From a bacterium (GTDB lineage: Bacteria > Krumholzibacteriota > Krumholzibacteriia > LZORAL124-64-63), in the NCBI GenBank assembly GCA_020440705.1, contig JAGRNP010000032.1, positions 1-32,739 on the forward strand: a DNA stretch of 32,739 nt, given 5' to 3'. Positions 7,926-15,123 of the stretch are shown here, piece by piece. The notes below the pieces were generated by a model. It worked only from the letters and a program-made list of their open reading frames with translations, ran no database searches and had not been told where the DNA came from. The first letter of the stretch is position 1. Every line of letters begins with the position of its first letter. The position numbers and the translations under genes are program-made.

Positions 7926-9116
7926 GTGCAGCGGGGAACGAACATCGTCTACGCCGTGCTCTTCGTGCTGGCCTGCGCCCTGCCCCTGGCGGGGCTGGTG
8001 GCGCCGGGGCTCGATCCGGCCCCCGCCCTGAACGAAAAGCGCGAACCGGCGCCGGCCCCCGACCTGGCGGCCCTGGCGCCCGCGGACGTGCCGGCCGCGA
8101 CGGACGCCTGGTTCGACGACCACTTCGGCTTCCGCAACCTGCTCGTGCGGCTGAACGGCCTCTTCCGCTATCGGGTCTTCAACGCGAGCTCCTCGGGGCA
8201 GGTGCTGCCTGGCCGCGACGGCTGGCTCTTCTACGACAGCACCGGCTACCGCGGCGGCGAGCCGCGCGCGAACCACATGGGCGAGCTGCCGGCCCGGCAC
8301 GAGGAGCTGTTCCGCCGGCTGAAGGAGCAGTTCGAGTACAACGACGCCTGGTTCGCCGCGCGCGGGATGACCTACGTCATCGTCATCGCGCCGGACAAGT
8401 GGTCGGTCCATCCGGAGCTGCTGCCGGGGACGGTCACGGGGGCGCCGGCCCGGACGAGCGGCGATCTCTTCCTCGACTATCTGCGGGCCGAAACCGACCT
8501 GAAGATCGTCGATCTGAAGCCCGTGCTGCGGGAGCGGAGCCGTGACCTGGGTCCGCTCTACTATCGCCTCGACTCGCACTGGAACGAGCTGGGGGCCTGG
8601 CTCGCGTCGGCGGAGATCCGCCGGCAGCTGCACGGCTGGGATCCGCGGGTGCCGCTGCTGGAGCCGGCGGTGCCGACGGTGGTCCGGCGGGAGAAGCGGA
8701 CCGGCGACCTGGCGGCGCTGATGGGCCTGGAGGGGTGGCTGCGGGAGGACGTGCCGGTGGTCGGCGACGATCTGCGCCCGCGCCTGACCGTCACGGAGCT
8801 GCCGGTCCCGGCCAACCGCAACCAGCACCGCACTCCGCTGGACATCCGCCAGGACCGTCCGGAGCTGCCCCGCCTGCTCGTGCTGCGCGATTCGTTCGGG
8901 GACGCCCTGTGGCCCTTCGTCTCGGGCGGCTTCAGCCGGTCGCGGTGGGTGTGGACCAGCAATCTGCCGGCGGATCCCCAGCCGGTCTTCGACGAGGTCG
9001 CGCCCGACATCGTCATCGAGGAGCGGGTCGAGAAGTACCTCATGTTCCCGGTCCGCTACTTCACGGCGCCCGGCCGCGCGGCCGTCGTCGCGCCCGATCA
9101 CCGCAAGCGGCGCTGA
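7926..9116 (+). CDS. AlgJ/AlgX-like SGNH-family acetyltransferase partner of MBOAT
   Basis: A 396-aa protein starting at GTG 7926 directly behind a G-rich ribosome-binding site. One N-terminal hydrophobic segment (about residues 7-27) makes it a membrane-anchored or exported protein. AlgJ/AlgX-type motifs are visible: DDHFGFRNLLVRLNG, the GWLFY segment, VIAPDKWSVHPELLP, the catalytic pair D216/H218 in LDSHWNELG, and the nucleophile S323 in LRDSFGD. All catalytic residues are therefore present. Together with the preceding MBOAT it should transfer acetyl groups to an extracytoplasmic glycan. A strong hairpin follows the gene and ends the transcription unit. Confidence 0.9.
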   Translation: MQRGTNIVYAVLFVLACALPLAGLVAPGLDPAPALNEKREPAPAPDLAALAPADVPAATDAWFDDHFGFRNLLVRLNGLFRYRVFNASSSGQVLPGRDGWLFYDSTGYRGGEPRANHMGELPARHEELFRRLKEQFEYNDAWFAARGMTYVIVIAPDKWSVHPELLPGTVTGAPARTSGDLFLDYLRAETDLKIVDLKPVLRERSRDLGPLYYRLDSHWNELGAWLASAEIRRQLHGWDPRVPLLEPAVPTVVRREKRTGDLAALMGLEGWLREDVPVVGDDLRPRLTVTELPVPANRNQHRTPLDIRQDRPELPRLLVLRDSFGDALWPFVSGGFSRSRWVWTSNLPADPQPVFDEVAPDIVIEERVEKYLMFPVRYFTAPGRAAVVAPDHRKRR

Positions 9117-9136
9117 GCCGGGGTGCCGGCAGGCCG

Positions 9137-9162
9137 AAGCCCCCGGCGCCGGCCGGGGGCTT
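9137..9162. terminator. hairpin terminator between convergent genes
   Basis: A perfect 11-bp GC-rich stem (AAGCCCCCGGC and its complement) with a 4-nt loop lies between the SGNH gene and the convergent gene ending at 9186. Only a short T-rich tail follows (TTCTTG), so termination could serve both strands but would be imperfectly intrinsic. Confidence 0.7.
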
Positions 9163-9185
9163 CTTGCGCGTCGCGTCGGGATCGT

Positions 9186-9779
9186 CTAGGCCAGGTTCAG
9201 CCTGATCGTCTCCACCGTGACGAGAGGATCGTCGTCGAGCTTGTGGTGCAGGCCGATGAGGGCGTCGATGCGTCCCCGGGCCGTGCCCTTCCCCGAGGCC
9301 TCGAAGTCGTGCACCGCGGAGTAGGCCTCGACGCCCTTGGCGCTCGGATCGTGCTTCACGTCGTGGCGCCAGTCCTCGAGCTTGACGCCGGCGGGGAGGT
9401 CCTTGAGTGCGGCCTCGATGCGGTCGGCGTACTTGGGCGCATACGCGTGGTAGGAGAAGGCGAAGCTGGCCGACCGGATGTGCCGGTTGCTCGTGATCTC
9501 GAGCCCCGTCTCCTCCTTGATGCGCCGCTGCATCTGCTTCAGGTAGCCGGCGGCCTCGGCGTCGAGCACCACGTGGCAGTCGACGGCCCGCACGCCGAAC
9601 ATCTCCTTGAACTTCTCGGCCGGGCCCTCGTGGTGGATGCCCTCGTCGAAGCTGTACCAGGCGGTGTGGTCCCTGCCGGCGCCCATCATCAGACCCTTCA
9701 GGAACGCCTTGACGACCTTGGGCTTGCCGCGGAACACGACTTCGTAGAAGCGCGGCGCGGCGGTGGTTTTCTTGGCCAT
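9186..9779 (-). CDS. conserved-looking hypothetical protein coupled to the antiporter gene
   Basis: A 197-aa soluble protein that I do not recognise. I chose ATG 9779 because AAGGAG (complement of 9788-9793) sits 8 bases upstream; an in-frame GTG at 9788 overlaps that site. The ribosome-binding site overlaps the stop codon of the antiporter gene, so translation of the two genes is probably coupled. The sequence has mixed alpha/beta character and no signal peptide or membrane segment. It carries several histidines and acidic residues (for example AWYSFDEGIHHEG, RHDVKHDPS, AVHDFEASGKG), which could bind metal, though no known motif is seen. Regular codon use and coupling support a real gene. 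A role tied to the antiporter is an inference from operon position. Confidence 0.8.
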   Translation of the reverse strand: MAKKTTAAPRFYEVVFRGKPKVVKAFLKGLMMGAGRDHTAWYSFDEGIHHEGPAEKFKEMFGVRAVDCHVVLDAEAAGYLKQMQRRIKEETGLEITSNRHIRSASFAFSYHAYAPKYADRIEAALKDLPAGVKLEDWRHDVKHDPSAKGVEAYSAVHDFEASGKGTARGRIDALIGLHHKLDDDPLVTVETIRLNLA

Positions 9780-9791
9780 GTCAGACACTCC

Positions 9792-11402
9792 TTAGGCGAA
9801 GAAGACGAAGGTGACGATCACGAAGATCGGCATCAGGATCGGCAGCGACCACTTGCCCATGTAGCCGAAGAAGCTCGGCATGGGGATGCCGGCCTCCTCG
9901 GCGATGGCCTTGACCATGAAGTTCGGCGCGTTGCCGATGTAGGTCACCGAGCCCATGAACACGGCGCCGGCCGAGATGGCCGTCAGGTCGTGGATGAACT
10001 CCAGGTTCTTCAGCTCGGAGCCCAGGTAGCCCAGCATGCCGGGGATCTCGGCCTCGACCTTGCCGAGGTCGCCGAGGGCCGCGTTGAAGAACGTCAGGTA
10101 GGTGGGCGCGTTGTCGAGGAAGCTCGACAGGATGCCGGTGGCCCAGAAGTAGCGCACCGGGCCGTGCACGTTGTTGGTCAGGTCGGCCAGGGCGCCGGCC
10201 GGTCCGGCCTTCAGGATGGCCAGGGCCGGGATGATGGTCATGAAGATGCCGGCGAAGAGGTAGGCGACCTCCTGGATGGGGAACCAGCTGAAGCCGTTCT
10301 TCTCGCGCAGGGACTTCTGCGTGGTGACCATGCTGAGCACGCCCATGGCGATGATGATGACGTCCTTCAGCCAGTTCTGCAGGGGCACCTTCACGGCGTG
10401 GCTGCCGCCGGCGTAGACCGTCACCTCGTTGAGGTGCAGCGAGCCGGACATGATCACGGCGCCCATGACGCCCAGCAGGAAGAAGAAGTTGTGCCAGCCC
10501 TCGATGCGGATGCCGCCCTCGCCGGGCTGGGCCGCCGGCACGTTCTCCTCCTTGCGGTAGAAGTAGGAGTCGAAGAAGAAGAACACCACCAGCAGCAGGC
10601 CGCTCGTCAGCAGCATCTCCTTCAGCAGGCCGGTCGTGACCCAGAAGAAGGGCACCTTGTGCAGGAAGCCGAGGAAGAGCGGCGGGTCGCCCAGGGGCGT
10701 CAGGCTGCCGCCGATGTTGGCCACCAGGAAGATGAAGAAGATGATCAGGTGCACCTTGTGCCTGCGCCAGTCGTTGGCCCGCAGCAGGGGCCGGATGAGC
10801 ACCATCGCCGCGCCGGTGGTCCCGATCAGGGAGGCCAGGAAGGTGCCGATCAGCAGCAGGGTGACGTTCACCTTCGGCGAGCCGCGCAGGGCGCCGCCCA
10901 CGTAGATGCCGCCCGAGATGGTGAACAGGCCCCACAGCAGGATGATGAAGGGGAAGTAGTCCAGGAAGTAGATGTGCAGGATCTCCTGGATGGCCTCCGT
11001 CGCGTTCCAGATCAGGAACGGGATCGCGAAGAGCAGGGCCCAGAAGGCCGAGACCTTGGGGAAGTGGTGGTGCCAGAAGTGGGGCGCCAGCAGGGGGCCG
11101 AGGGCGATCGAGAGCAGGATGCCCGCGAAGGGGATCGCCGTCCACAGGGGCAGCAGGCCGACGGGGCTGACATGGCCTTCACCGTGGCCTTCGCCGTGAC
11201 CGCCACCGTGTCCGGCCGCGTCGGCGGCGTGGGCCGCGGCCGCATGCGGATCGGCCGCGTGGCCATCGGCCGCCTGTTCGGTCGCGGGGTCGGCGGCGCC
11301 GTGATCCTGAGCAACGGCATTCAACGAGACCAGACCGACGAGTCCCAGGGCGACCAGCGCGATCAGCAGCGGGCGCCGGAGCGAACGAAAGTCACAGACC
11401 AT
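9792..11402 (-). CDS. NhaD-type sodium:proton antiporter (ArsB/NhaD superfamily) with His-rich exported N-terminus
   Basis: A 536-aa membrane protein. ATG 11402 is chosen because GGAGG (11415-11411) lies 8 nt upstream; the frame extends back to 11480 without other support. Residues 1-31 look like a cleavable signal peptide ending AVA-QD. Residues 34-77 form an Ala/His/Gly-rich stretch with eight histidines (GHGGGHGEGHGEGH at its end), likely exposed outside the cytoplasm and able to bind metal ions or sense pH. About 11-12 hydrophobic spans follow, with superfamily motifs such as LIGTTGAAMVLIRPLL, NIGGSLTPLGDPPLFLGFL and SSFLDNAPTYLTFFN. Such proteins exchange Na+ or Li+ for protons; other ions cannot be excluded. 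It is the first gene of a two-gene unit. Confidence 0.9.
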   Translation of the reverse strand: MVCDFRSLRRPLLIALVALGLVGLVSLNAVAQDHGAADPATEQAADGHAADPHAAAAHAADAAGHGGGHGEGHGEGHVSPVGLLPLWTAIPFAGILLSIALGPLLAPHFWHHHFPKVSAFWALLFAIPFLIWNATEAIQEILHIYFLDYFPFIILLWGLFTISGGIYVGGALRGSPKVNVTLLLIGTFLASLIGTTGAAMVLIRPLLRANDWRRHKVHLIIFFIFLVANIGGSLTPLGDPPLFLGFLHKVPFFWVTTGLLKEMLLTSGLLLVVFFFFDSYFYRKEENVPAAQPGEGGIRIEGWHNFFFLLGVMGAVIMSGSLHLNEVTVYAGGSHAVKVPLQNWLKDVIIIAMGVLSMVTTQKSLREKNGFSWFPIQEVAYLFAGIFMTIIPALAILKAGPAGALADLTNNVHGPVRYFWATGILSSFLDNAPTYLTFFNAALGDLGKVEAEIPGMLGYLGSELKNLEFIHDLTAISAGAVFMGSVTYIGNAPNFMVKAIAEEAGIPMPSFFGYMGKWSLPILMPIFVIVTFVFFA

Positions 11403-11451
11403 GGGAGATGCCTCCGTGCAACGGGTTAAGTTGCCTGTTGGTGTGGCGTTG

Positions 11452-11480
11452 ACCGTAGAATACGATGTCCCGGGTGTCAA
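11452..11480 (-). promoter_or_regulatory. candidate sigma-70 promoter for the antiporter operon
   Basis: On the minus strand a perfect TTGACA (11480-11475) is followed after 17 bp by TACGGT (11457-11452). Transcription would begin about 30 nt before the ribosome-binding site of the antiporter gene. The -35 is strong; the -10 matches consensus at only three positions. Confidence 0.5.
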
Positions 11481-11520
11481 CTAAGGGTGCGGGTCCCACA
11501 ATAGCAAGGTATCGGTCAGG

Positions 11521-11536
11521 TTAAAGTATTCTTTAG
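11521..11536. repeat. TAAAG-N4-CTTTA palindrome upstream of the glycosyltransferase
   Basis: The short inverted repeat TTAAAGTATTCTTTAG is centred 21 bp before the glycosyltransferase start. The same arrangement (TAAAG, 4 nt, CTTTA) occurs at 15037-15052 upstream of the chemoreceptor, where it coincides with a sigma-28-like -35. Here a partial -10-like match (AGGGATTC) would fall too close to the ATG to give a normal leader, so an operator or chance palindrome is equally possible. Confidence 0.35.
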
Positions 11537-11549
11537 CGACAGGGATTCC

Positions 11550-12659
11550 ATGCACATCGTCCACCTGAGCACGCGGCGCGATTTCTACGGTGGCGAGGTC
11601 TGCCTGGCGAACCTGGCCCGGGGGCTGGCCGCCCGGGGCCACCGCGTCAGCTGTCTCGTGCAGCCGGGCAGCGCGCTGGAGGCCGGCCTGGCCGGTGGCC
11701 CGGCGAACGTGGTGCCCCTGGCCATGGTCGACTGGTTCGACCCGGGCACCGTGGCCCGCGTGCGGCGGTGGCTGGCCGTCGCCGGCGCCGATGCCGACGT
11801 GCTGGCGACGCACCTGCCCCGGGACTGGTTCATCGCGGCTGTCGCGGGACGGGATCACGGCGGCGCCCAGGTCGCCACGCGGCACCAGCTGGCGCCGGTC
11901 TCGTGGCCGGTCTTCAAACGGCCCTTCCTGCGGCGCTGCCGGGCGGTGGTGGGCGTGAGCGAGGCCGTCTCGGCCGTGATGCGCCGCAGCGGGCTGGTGC
12001 CGCCGGAGCGGGTCGTCACGATCCCCAACGGCGTCGCGGCGCCGACGGGTGCGGGGGCAGGCGAGCGGCTGCGGCGTCTGGTCGGGGCGCCGCCGACGGC
12101 GCCGGTGGTCGGCATGGTGGGACGCCTGACGCCCGCCAAGGGGGCGGCCGATCTCGTCGCCGCCGCCGCCGCGGCCCGGCACGCGGTGCCGGATCTCCAC
12201 GTGGTGCTGATCGGCGGCGGTGAGGACGGGGCCTTCGCGGCGGCGTTGCGGCGGGAGGCCGTCCTCAGGGGCGTCGGCGACCGCGTCCATCTGACGGGTT
12301 ATCTGCCGGGCGCGGCCGACCTGGCCGCCGGCTTCGACGTGCAGGTGGTGCCCTCGGTGGCCGAGCCGTTCGGGCTGGTCACCATCGAGGCCCTGGCGGC
12401 GGGCGTGCCCGTGATCGGGACCGACGCCGGCGGCACGCCGGAGATCGTCCGCGACGGCGTCGAAGGCTTCCTCGTGCCCGCGGGCGACCGCGCCGCCCTG
12501 GCGAACCGGCTGGTGTGCCTGCTGGAGAGCGCCGGCCTGCGGCGGGAGATGGGCCGGCGGGGCCGCGCGCGCCACCGCGAACGCTTCACCCTCGCGCGCA
12601 TGCTCGACGCCACCGAGGCGCTCTACCGGTCCTGCCGAAGAGAAGGGGCCCGGCGCTAG
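11550..12659 (+). CDS. GT4-family glycosyltransferase
   Basis: A 369-aa GT-B glycosyltransferase. ATG 11550 has AGGGA 4 bases upstream. The N-terminal acceptor-side domain starts MHIVHLSTRRDFYGGEVCLANLARGL, with the glycine loop typical of GT4. The C-terminal donor-binding domain has VGMVGRLTPAKG and the EX7E motif EPFGLVTIE (E272, E280) followed by AGVPVIGTDAGGTPEIV. It probably transfers a sugar from a nucleotide donor to a cell-surface lipid or glycan; donor and acceptor are not predictable. It has no operon partner: a divergent promoter region lies upstream and a hairpin overlapping its stop codon lies downstream. No signal peptide is visible, so it acts at the cytoplasmic side. Confidence 0.92.
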   Translation: MHIVHLSTRRDFYGGEVCLANLARGLAARGHRVSCLVQPGSALEAGLAGGPANVVPLAMVDWFDPGTVARVRRWLAVAGADADVLATHLPRDWFIAAVAGRDHGGAQVATRHQLAPVSWPVFKRPFLRRCRAVVGVSEAVSAVMRRSGLVPPERVVTIPNGVAAPTGAGAGERLRRLVGAPPTAPVVGMVGRLTPAKGAADLVAAAAAARHAVPDLHVVLIGGGEDGAFAAALRREAVLRGVGDRVHLTGYLPGAADLAAGFDVQVVPSVAEPFGLVTIEALAAGVPVIGTDAGGTPEIVRDGVEGFLVPAGDRAALANRLVCLLESAGLRREMGRRGRARHRERFTLARMLDATEALYRSCRREGARR

Positions 12660-12669
12660 CCGGGCCCCT
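12644..12669. terminator. bidirectional hairpin terminator overlapping the glycosyltransferase stop codon
   Basis: A perfect 11-bp stem (AGGGGCCCGGC and its complement) closes a 4-nt loop GCTA that contains most of the TAG stop codon of the glycosyltransferase. The convergent secreted-protein gene ends 29 bp further on. There is no T-run, so it is likely an intrinsic-like or transcription-blocking hairpin shared by both strands. Confidence 0.65.
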
Positions 12670-12697
12670 CGCACGATCTTCCGGAACGGATCCGGGT

Positions 12698-13648
12698 CTA
12701 CTTGAACAGAGCCTTCACGGTGCCGAAGGAGGCGTTCTCCACGGCCACGGCGCCGCCGCTGGCCGCGAAGTTCATCGTGTAGTCACCGCAGCTGTCGGTG
12801 CCCCAGCTGTCGACCACCAGGTACACGTACATGTCCGAGCCGGACGCGTTGGTGTAGGAGACGGTCTCGGTCTCGCCGCTGAACGTGTCGTCGGCGTAGG
12901 CCAGGCAGTTCAGGGGCTCGACGCAGGCGTCGACGACCCACAGGGCGCCGTCGGCGGTGTTGGTCACGTCGGCGGTGAAGCTGCTGCCGGCGGGCATGAA
13001 GATCTCGTAGTAGTACTCGAGACCGTTCTCGGTGTAGGCCTCGCAGCCCAGCGCCGAGACGTTGTTCACGCCGGCGCAGGTGGTGCCGGTGAAGTACGAA
13101 CCGAAGACGTCCTCGACCGCGTCGCAGAAGTCGACCGGCTCGGGCAGCGCCACCGAGTCGATGGTGAAGGTGAAGGGGCTGGCAGCGCCGTTGTAGCCGT
13201 CGACGACGAAGTAGAAGTCGCCGGAGACGGGCACGTTGGTCGACACGCCGGAGTCCACCACGATCAGGCAGCCCAGGGTCTCGTCGCACTGGTCCAGGAC
13301 GGCCAGGTCGAGATCGCCGGCGTCAGCCGCGATCGAGGCCTGGAACATGGCCGGAGCAGCCAGGTACAGGTGGTAGACAACTTCGCCGCCGGACTCGTTC
13401 CAGGTCGAGCAGCCGTAGGTCGTGACGTTGTTGGGAGCGCCCGTGTTGTCGCCGTAGTAGACGTTGTCCAGGGCGATGGAGATCGCGCCGGAGCAGTCGA
13501 GCAGGCCCTTGTCGCCGGCCGGACCCTCGTCCTTCACCGGGGTGATCTTCGAGGTGGAACTCATCGGAGCAGGAGCGGCGGCGAGCACCGAACCGGCAAC
13601 GAGGATCGTCATGGCGGCAAGAGCGATGATGGTGAGCAGTTTCTTCAT
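12698..13648 (-). CDS. secreted two-repeat protein (PPC-like beta-sandwich domains)
   Basis: A 316-aa exported protein. ATG 13648 has GGAGGG 6 nt upstream. Residues 1 to about 24 are a signal peptide (MKKLLTIIALAAMTILVAG...). The mature protein holds two related repeats of about 115-125 aa, near residues 52-167 and 170-295. Each has paired cysteines and a pattern GDLDLAVLDQC...GCLIVVDSG / GALWVVDAC...NCLAYADD, then an aromatic strand (FYFVVDGYNG / MYVYLVVDSWG). This layout resembles bacterial pre-peptidase C-terminal (PPC) domains, which sit on secreted proteins and often act in binding. The tail SFGTVKALFK is a short basic-hydrophobic end after a linker. No catalytic domain is present. Codon use is less extreme than its neighbours, which suggests good expression. 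Function is unknown. Confidence 0.85.
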   Translation of the reverse strand: MKKLLTIIALAAMTILVAGSVLAAAPAPMSSTSKITPVKDEGPAGDKGLLDCSGAISIALDNVYYGDNTGAPNNVTTYGCSTWNESGGEVVYHLYLAAPAMFQASIAADAGDLDLAVLDQCDETLGCLIVVDSGVSTNVPVSGDFYFVVDGYNGAASPFTFTIDSVALPEPVDFCDAVEDVFGSYFTGTTCAGVNNVSALGCEAYTENGLEYYYEIFMPAGSSFTADVTNTADGALWVVDACVEPLNCLAYADDTFSGETETVSYTNASGSDMYVYLVVDSWGTDSCGDYTMNFAASGGAVAVENASFGTVKALFK

Positions 13649-13716
13649 TGTTGTCCCTCCAAAACGGGTACTTGAGAGAAATTCATGAGGGGGTGGTTCC
13701 CCACGACAATCGCCAT
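13645..13716 (-). other. possible 23-codon leader peptide coupled to the secreted-protein gene
   Basis: On the minus strand an ORF from ATG 13716 (MAIVVGNHPLMNFSQVPVLE...) ends in TGA that overlaps the ATG of the secreted-protein gene (ATGA). An unusually complete anti-16S match, AAGGAGGTGA, lies at 13738-13729, with 14 nt between its AAGGAGGT core and this ATG. The coupling geometry suggests a translated leader, but the spacing is long and no homologue is known to me. Confidence 0.3.
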
Positions 13717-13738
13717 CGGTTGTGTCCGTCACCTCCTT

Positions 13739-14121
13739 CTGCGGGTCCGGGCCGCGGGCCCGGGTGTCTGGATCCGAGGAAATCAGACGGGCGAATACAC
13801 GCGGCTGCCGTTGCCGCCGATCGAATCGGCCGGCGACACGGGTTCACCGCGATGGACGAACTGCTGGAATCGAATGGGCCGGGCGGCCCGGGCGCTCCCG
13901 ACTCCGGAGGCGCCGTGCGCCGCGGAGCGGTCCCGGACCAGGTGCGGGGCCTGGAAGGATAGGGATCTCGAGGATGGTCTCATCGGGTTCTCCCCTCCCC
14001 TGACCACCGTATTCGTCTGCTGCTCGAGTTGGGGCGATCACCTCGGTGAGAGGCCCCGGAACCCGTCGGGCGAAGCGCAACAGCGGCCCGGTTGTGCAAG
14101 TCCACGCGTCGGTGAAGTGCT
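13739..14121. other. gene-poor stretch upstream of the secreted-protein gene
   Basis: About 380 bp without a convincing gene. Several overlapping ORFs exist on both strands but none resembles a family I know. The best is a minus-strand frame from ATG 13983 to 13783 (66 codons) preceded by a GGGGAG-type site; its Arg/Ser-rich product is unremarkable. A GC-rich hairpin (CCGGGCC, GCG, GGCCCGG) occurs at 13747-13763, which would lie in the 5' leader of the secreted-protein mRNA. I found no clear -35/-10 pair for that gene. Confidence 0.4.
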
Positions 14122-14150
14122 CAAAAAAATCTTCCCCTTTGATGGGGGAA
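14122..14150 (-). terminator. Rho-independent terminator of the MarC-family gene
   Basis: Read on the minus strand, TTCCCC and GGGGAA form a 6-bp stem with a 7-nt loop (14150-14132), followed directly by GATTTTTTTGA (14131-14121). This is the only classical hairpin plus T-run in the window. It lies about 45 nt past the MarC-family stop codon. Confidence 0.75.
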
Positions 14151-14194
14151 TTGACCATATTATTTTGTTCGGTTAACTGTCAATCAACAAATCA

Positions 14195-14881
14195 TCATGT
14201 TTTCGGGCTATTCAGCACCAAATCTATAAAAACCTTCCCAAGTCCATCAATGATGAGCTGAACCGCAATAACTGTGACCAGCAGCCCCATCAGTTTCTCG
14301 ATGATCTTCATTCCCGTCGCACCCAGCCGGTTGAGCACCGCGTCGGCGCCCATGAGGATGCCGCCGGTCAGGAGCAGGATCGCGCCGACCGCCGCGAGCA
14401 CGAGGGGCGCGCCCAGGTTGTCCGGCCCCTGGGGGGTGAGGACCATGACCGTGGTGATGCTGCCCGGACCGGCGATCATGGGGATTGCCAGCGGGGTGAT
14501 GGACGGATCCTCGTCGATCACCTCGTCGGGGTGGTGCACGGCGTGGAGCTCCTTGTCGGCCGCCACCGCGCGCCGGATACCGGTCTGCCAGCGCCGCGGC
14601 TTCGACTGGAGCATATCCAGGCCGATGCCGAAGAAGATCACGCCGCCGGCGATGCGGAAGGCCTCGATGGTGATGCCGAACAGGCGCAGCAGTTCGTGCC
14701 CGACCAGGGTGAACAGGGCCAGCACCACGAACGCCGTGACGAGGGACTTGGCGAGGATGCGCCGCTTGGCCGGCCGGTCCCGGTCGGCCGTCAGCCCGCT
14801 GAAGAAGGGGATGACGCCCAGGGGATCGATGACGGCGAAGAGCGAAGAGACGCTGAGCACGAGAAAGGCGGTCGGGCCCAC
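14195..14881 (-). CDS. MarC family integral membrane protein
   Basis: A 228-aa membrane protein of the MarC (UPF0056/NAAT) family. I chose GTG 14881: GGAGGT (14893-14888) is 6 nt upstream, and the frame further out to 15010 encodes a low-complexity stretch not found in the family. The N-terminus AFLVLSVSSLFAVIDPLGVIPFF and the block LAIPMIAGPGSITTVMVL are diagnostic, and about six hydrophobic spans are visible. The central loop (around KELHAVHHPDEVIDEDPS) is longer and more charged than usual. MarC proteins were once linked to multiple antibiotic resistance in E. coli, but that role was not upheld; some relatives transport amino acids. It is transcribed divergently from the chemoreceptor and alone. 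Confidence 0.92.
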   Translation of the reverse strand: MGPTAFLVLSVSSLFAVIDPLGVIPFFSGLTADRDRPAKRRILAKSLVTAFVVLALFTLVGHELLRLFGITIEAFRIAGGVIFFGIGLDMLQSKPRRWQTGIRRAVAADKELHAVHHPDEVIDEDPSITPLAIPMIAGPGSITTVMVLTPQGPDNLGAPLVLAAVGAILLLTGGILMGADAVLNRLGATGMKIIEKLMGLLVTVIAVQLIIDGLGKVFIDLVLNSPKT

Positions 14882-15037
14882 GTCGGCACCTCCGGGTCGG
14901 GTCCAGATACGTTCGGACGGCGCGCGACCGCCCGGGTCGGCGCAATGTGAGCATTCGGGGCCCTCGTGTCCAGCGGAACGCGCAGCCGGAATCGCCGCCG
15001 GGGCTCCCACCTGGGCAGTATGTCTTCATTTACGACC

Positions 15038-15064
15038 TAAAGAACGCTTTAGTTGTGGCGATAT
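15038..15064 (+). promoter_or_regulatory. sigma-28 (FliA)-type promoter of the chemoreceptor gene
   Basis: TAAAGAAC (15038-15045), 11 bp, then GGCGATAT (15057-15064) matches the flagellar sigma-28 pattern TAAAGTTT-N11-GCCGATAA at the positions that matter most (TAAA and CGAT). Transcription would start near 15070, about 50 nt before the chemoreceptor ATG. The gene downstream is a chemoreceptor, the classic class of sigma-28 target. Confidence 0.7.
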
Positions 15065-15123
15065 ATCTGGCTGTCCCTCGCCCGGATCGGTCCCGCACCG
15101 GAAACTGAGTATCGGGAGATGAC

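Noticed and set aside
5349-9101. 1250-aa minus-strand open frame
   Set aside because: It lies opposite the DUF1684, MBOAT and SGNH genes, which all have clear family motifs. Its product is His/Arg/Gln-rich without any domain.
9123-11429. 768-aa plus-strand open frame
   Set aside because: It is antisense to the antiporter and its partner; the Gln/His/Asp-rich product is a frame shadow.
13685-14176. 163-codon plus-strand ORF in the gene-poor stretch
   Set aside because: It has no supported start or recognisable domain and overlaps several equally long frames.
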